The translations under genes were made by a program, and so were the position numbers. Below, piece by piece: positions 18,001 through 19,509 of a DNA stretch of 19,509 nt. The first letter of the stretch is position 1. Every line of letters starts with the position of its first letter. Under the pieces are notes generated by a model. The model was not told where the DNA came from. It made no database searches and worked only from the letters and a program-made list of their open reading frames with translations. This DNA is from Planctomycetota bacterium (GTDB taxonomy: Bacteria; Planctomycetota; Planctomycetia; Pirellulales; UBA1268). The stretch covers positions 1 to 19,509 of the forward strand of contig JAQBZA010000011.1 of the NCBI GenBank assembly GCA_027622795.1, given 5' to 3'.

Positions 18001-18333
18001 GTCGGAAAAAATTCGGTCGAGCATCACGCTTGAGTCGGCATCACCGGGCACGATGGCCCCGCTTTCAACGGCGGCATCCCGCTGGTCAAGCCGGAGATCA
18101 GCCTTCCGGCTGGCACTGTCAGCACCGTGGCAGCCAAAGCAGTTCTCAACCAGAATCGGTCGGATCTGCTCGTTGTAGGAAAGGGTGTCTACCGGGAGTT
18201 GTAACGCCCGTGCTGCGGCGTCGTTGACTTCGGGAGCGTCAGTGGCGGGGGCGGGCCCCCCCCAGGCAAGCAGCACAACACCGAGGAAAAATCCGAAAAC
18301 GCAGCGGCGCAGCCGCTTTGGCGAGGGTTCCAT
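15085..18333 (-). CDS. PSD1 protein: PSCyt1-DUF1549-LamG-DUF1553
   Basis: 1082 residues. A Sec signal (PKRLRRCVFGFF..., cleavage near ATDA at 30-33) precedes the planctomycete cytochrome c domain with CFGCH at 65-69 and MPPP at 117-120. DUF1549 (about 170-380) contains RHWLDYARYADTHG, MPFDQFT and a second motif CAVCH at 357-361 followed by NHKFDP. A LamG/concanavalin-like insert (about 495-670) shows FSVSLWVRVP, WTLVTITYNG, IYYDGTLQ and ANLTLWGRPLS; such inserts often bind polysaccharide. DUF1553 (about 730-1030) has HPLTSRVTVNRFW, GDFGITGELPSHP, RTNTPLQALVTLNDPQF. ATG 18333 has AGGAG seven bases upstream; the frame is open 43 codons further but without signal-like sequence. It is the first gene of the minus-strand run and is paired with the DUF1501 gene. 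The role in the cell is unknown; redox handling of bound glycan is inference. Confidence 0.95.
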   Translation of the reverse strand: MEPSPKRLRRCVFGFFLGVVLLAWGGPAPATDAPEVNDAAARALQLPVDTLSYNEQIRPILVENCFGCHGADSASRKADLRLDQRDAAVESGAIVPGDADSSVMLDRIFSDDPEEVMPPPAVKKVLTADQKKLLQRWITEGAEYEAHWSFLPPQRPALPVVKNISWVRNPIDRFILARLEQERLLPAAEADRRTLARRVSLDLTGLPPEPALVEAFVHDPHPDAYERLVDTLLSSLEWGEHRARHWLDYARYADTHGIHFDNYREMWTYRQWVINAFNRNMPFDQFTILQLAGDLVEDHGPDATSAQILDNQIASGFNRCNMTTNEGGIIDEEYLVLYARDRTETTSAVWLGLTTGCAVCHNHKFDPLSQKEFYELAAFFNNTTQRAKDGNIHDTPPILPVPRPEDQSRFAELERDLPPAKAAVEARKAAAKPEFAEFMQAATTEMVAKSLPQDTPIVDIAFSEGEGSNVRARLAGKDTDLQLTTSTIWQAGPHNAAAVVLDGKAAELPTGGDFEHDQPFSVSLWVRVPAIDTAYAVVARMDEANAYRGWDVWVQGRRIAMHLIHAWPENALKVVANGQLKPDTWTLVTITYNGSGKADGIKIYYDGTLQERPKIENNTFKKGSIRTEVPLTIGGRSQGATAHSVGLANLTLWGRPLSAGEVAGLSRAQLIADIVTLPPTERVKAGDKLYDWWLETFDETFKNARSLATRLEAEHAEIRKRGTVAHVMQEQEAMAKAYVLNRGEYDQRGEEVLADTPDMLPAFPEGLPKNRLGLAKWLLLQDHPLTSRVTVNRFWQEVFGTGLVATAGDFGITGELPSHPDLLDWLAIEFQESGWNVKELFRLMVTSAAYRQSAVTTPEKLKQDAANRLLSRGPRFRMDAEMVRDHALAASGLLVKKIGGPSVKPYQPDGVWAAVSMGGNTNRYQADSGENLYRRSMYWFWKRSAPPASMEIFNAPSRENCTVKRERTNTPLQALVTLNDPQFIEAARVLAERSLEIGGSTDDDRVNFLTERLVARSLTPDEKTIVKKSLADLTAFYKNHPDDANRLIAVGASKPGAHDPATLATWTMLTNQLMNLDEVLCK

Positions 18334-18340
18334 ACACTCA

Positions 18341-18345
18341 CTCCT
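18341..18345 (-). promoter_or_regulatory. Ribosome-binding site fixing the first PSD1 start
   Basis: AGGAG on the minus strand, seven bases before the ATG at 18333, immediately in front of a clear signal peptide. It supports a start 43 codons inside the longest open frame. Confidence 0.75.
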
Positions 18346-18447
18346 GAGTATTGTCGGAACACCCGCTTCGCCGCCCTGCGGAGCCAACTGCTCGCGGACG
18401 CGGACCCTCAAAACGGGTCGATCGGCGGGAGGACAATCAACTTCTCT

Positions 18448-18475
18448 ATTATTACGCGTCATTCGGACGGGTCAA
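18448..18475 (-). promoter_or_regulatory. Candidate sigma70-like promoter for the minus-strand run
   Basis: On the minus strand, TTGACC (18470-18475, 5/6 of the -35 consensus) and AATAAT (18448-18453, 5/6 of the -10 consensus) are spaced by 16 bases in the divergent gap. The leader to ATG 18333 would be about 105 bases. This AT-rich patch stands out in high-GC surroundings. On the plus strand the same patch reads TATTAT (18447-18452), which could serve as a -10 for the divergent gene, but no matching plus-strand -35 is visible. Confidence 0.5.
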
Positions 18476-18515
18476 AGTCTGAGCGCGAATCAAAAACTGT
18501 GCGAGGCGGGAAACA

Positions 18516-19509
18516 ATGAGCATCATTTCGCGGCTTTTTTGGCACTCTGGGTCAATCTGGGTTCTTGCCACCTTTCTGGGAGCCACTCTCATGATGCCCT
18601 CCGCCGGTATGGCTGACGAACCGCGGGGCCCCCGCGGTGCAGCATGGAAAGCGATCGAGAAAGCCCTTCAGGAGGGGAAGCCCAAGACAGCGGCTGAGTT
18701 GCTCGCCGGAATTGAGCAGGCCGCCGCTGATGACAAGGCGTGGGGCGAGGCAGCGCGGGCGATTGCCACGCGGGTGCTTGCCGACACCGGTGATCGCGCG
18801 GCCGATGAGCCGGAGCGGTTGATCCGCCTAGCAGCCGCGATCGACACGGCGCCCCCCGAGACACGCGGCGTCTTGCAGGCGATCCGGGCCAATTGGACGT
18901 GGCACTATTTTCTGATGAACCGCTGGCGATTCAGCCAACGAACGTCCGGTGCCGTTACGGCGGTTGACCTCGCCGAGATTGCCACCTGGGATCTCCCCGC
19001 GATCATCAACGAAATCCGCACGCAGTTTCGCAAGGCGCTGACAGCCGAGGCAGACCTGCAGAAACTTCCGGTTGGTGAATGGTCGATGCTGATCCAACCG
19101 GGCACCATGCCCGACGCCTATCGGCCGACGGTCTGGGATGTCGTTGCCCATGATGCCCTTGCCTTCGCCGCCTCGGGGGAACGGGGCCTTGCCGACCCTG
19201 AAGATGCCTTTGAAATCGAGGCGACCAGTCCCGCCCTTGGCGGATTCGATCTGTTTCGCCAGACCGATCCGGCCCAGCTCACGACCGACACCGACTCGCC
19301 GCTTCTCCAGACATGGCGACTCTTCCAGCAGCTGCTCGCCTTCCATGCCAATGACGCCGACCGCACTGCATTCCTCGCCGCCGACCTCGATCGCATCCTG
19401 TGGGCGAGCAACGCCGCCGTCGATGCCGGTGAGGCGACGGTAGCCGATCGCAAGATTGAGGCGCTCGAAGGCTTCATCACGCAGGCGGGCGACCACGAAC
19501 TCTCGGCAT
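18516..19509 (+). CDS. N-terminal part of a planctomycete alpha-2-macroglobulin family protein, truncated by the right edge
   Basis: 331 codons are visible. A Sec signal (hydrophobic segment about 12-27, then SAGMADE near 29-35) has no lipobox cysteine, so a soluble or periplasmic product is expected rather than an E. coli YfhM-type lipoprotein. The helical N-terminal region has the pattern I associate with long planctomycete alpha-2-macroglobulin/MG2 proteins: NRWRFSQRT, TWDLPAIINEI, GTMPDAYRPTVWD and AHDALAF. These proteins run well over 1000 residues; the MG and any thioester domains would lie beyond the window, so the assignment rests on the N-terminal region only. ATG 18516 has GAGG nine bases upstream. 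It is divergent from the PSD1 gene across 182 bases. Family role, if correct: trapping or inhibition of proteases in the periplasm. Confidence 0.75.
   Translation, partial: MSIISRLFWHSGSIWVLATFLGATLMMPSAGMADEPRGPRGAAWKAIEKALQEGKPKTAAELLAGIEQAAADDKAWGEAARAIATRVLADTGDRAADEPERLIRLAAAIDTAPPETRGVLQAIRANWTWHYFLMNRWRFSQRTSGAVTAVDLAEIATWDLPAIINEIRTQFRKALTAEADLQKLPVGEWSMLIQPGTMPDAYRPTVWDVVAHDALAFAASGERGLADPEDAFEIEATSPALGGFDLFRQTDPAQLTTDTDSPLLQTWRLFQQLLAFHANDADRTAFLAADLDRILWASNAAVDAGEATVADRKIEALEGFITQAGDHELSA

Noticed and set aside
18828..19496. 222-codon minus-strand open frame opposite the alpha-2-macroglobulin start
   Set aside because: The plus strand carries a signal peptide and family-like motifs across the same bases; the minus-strand product shows neither.

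Overview
The window looks like a chromosomal piece of a planctomycete, most likely Pirellulales-like (order-level placement is inference). The reasons are its high-GC coding DNA and a dense set of families almost confined to Planctomycetota and relatives: PSCyt1/DUF1549/DUF1553 (PSD1) proteins, a DUF1501 protein, two very large PVC-type propeller/HEAT/cytochrome c proteins, and at the right edge the start of a planctomycete-type alpha-2-macroglobulin. I see no tRNA, rRNA, CRISPR array, insertion sequence or phage gene. No gap between genes exceeds about 185 bases.

Layout. Positions 1-18333 hold eight genes, all on the minus strand, so transcription runs right to left. From the promoter side they are: a PSD1 protein with an inserted LamG domain (18333-15085), a DUF1501 protein (15069-13576), an SGNH/propeller/HEAT/cytochrome c fusion (13480-10106), a CLC-type anion transporter with two CBS domains (10089-8185), an F5/8C/propeller/HEAT/cytochrome c fusion (8071-4901), an unrecognised HEAT-containing exported protein (4838-2814), a PQQ-like beta-propeller protein (2817-1591), and a second PSD1 protein cut by the left edge (1411-<1). 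On the plus strand, after a 182-base divergent gap, the alpha-2-macroglobulin gene begins at 18516 and leaves the window.

Three sub-blocks can be drawn from spacing. The first is PSD1 + DUF1501 (15 bases apart), with a sigma70-like promoter candidate at 18448-18475. The second is the SGNH-cytochrome gene + CLC (16 bases apart). The third is F5/8C-cytochrome + unknown + PQQ-like (62-base gap, then a 4-base overlap), with a weaker promoter candidate at 8105-8133. The gaps between blocks are only 95-179 bases and I see no strong terminator, so read-through is possible.

How the parts may fit together. Seven of the eight minus-strand proteins carry export signals (six Sec-like, one twin-arginine) and together they hold six CxxCH heme motifs. 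The domains (propellers, LamG, discoidin, SGNH-like esterase, AlkP-like DUF1501) are those expected of an extracytoplasmic apparatus that binds and processes a large carbohydrate-like substrate and passes electrons on. The substrate, the electron acceptor and whether the proteins form one complex cannot be read from the sequence. The CLC transporter is the only membrane protein and the only member without an obvious link to that theme. Several gene starts were moved inward from the longest open frame because a good ribosome-binding site and signal peptide sit at the inner ATG.
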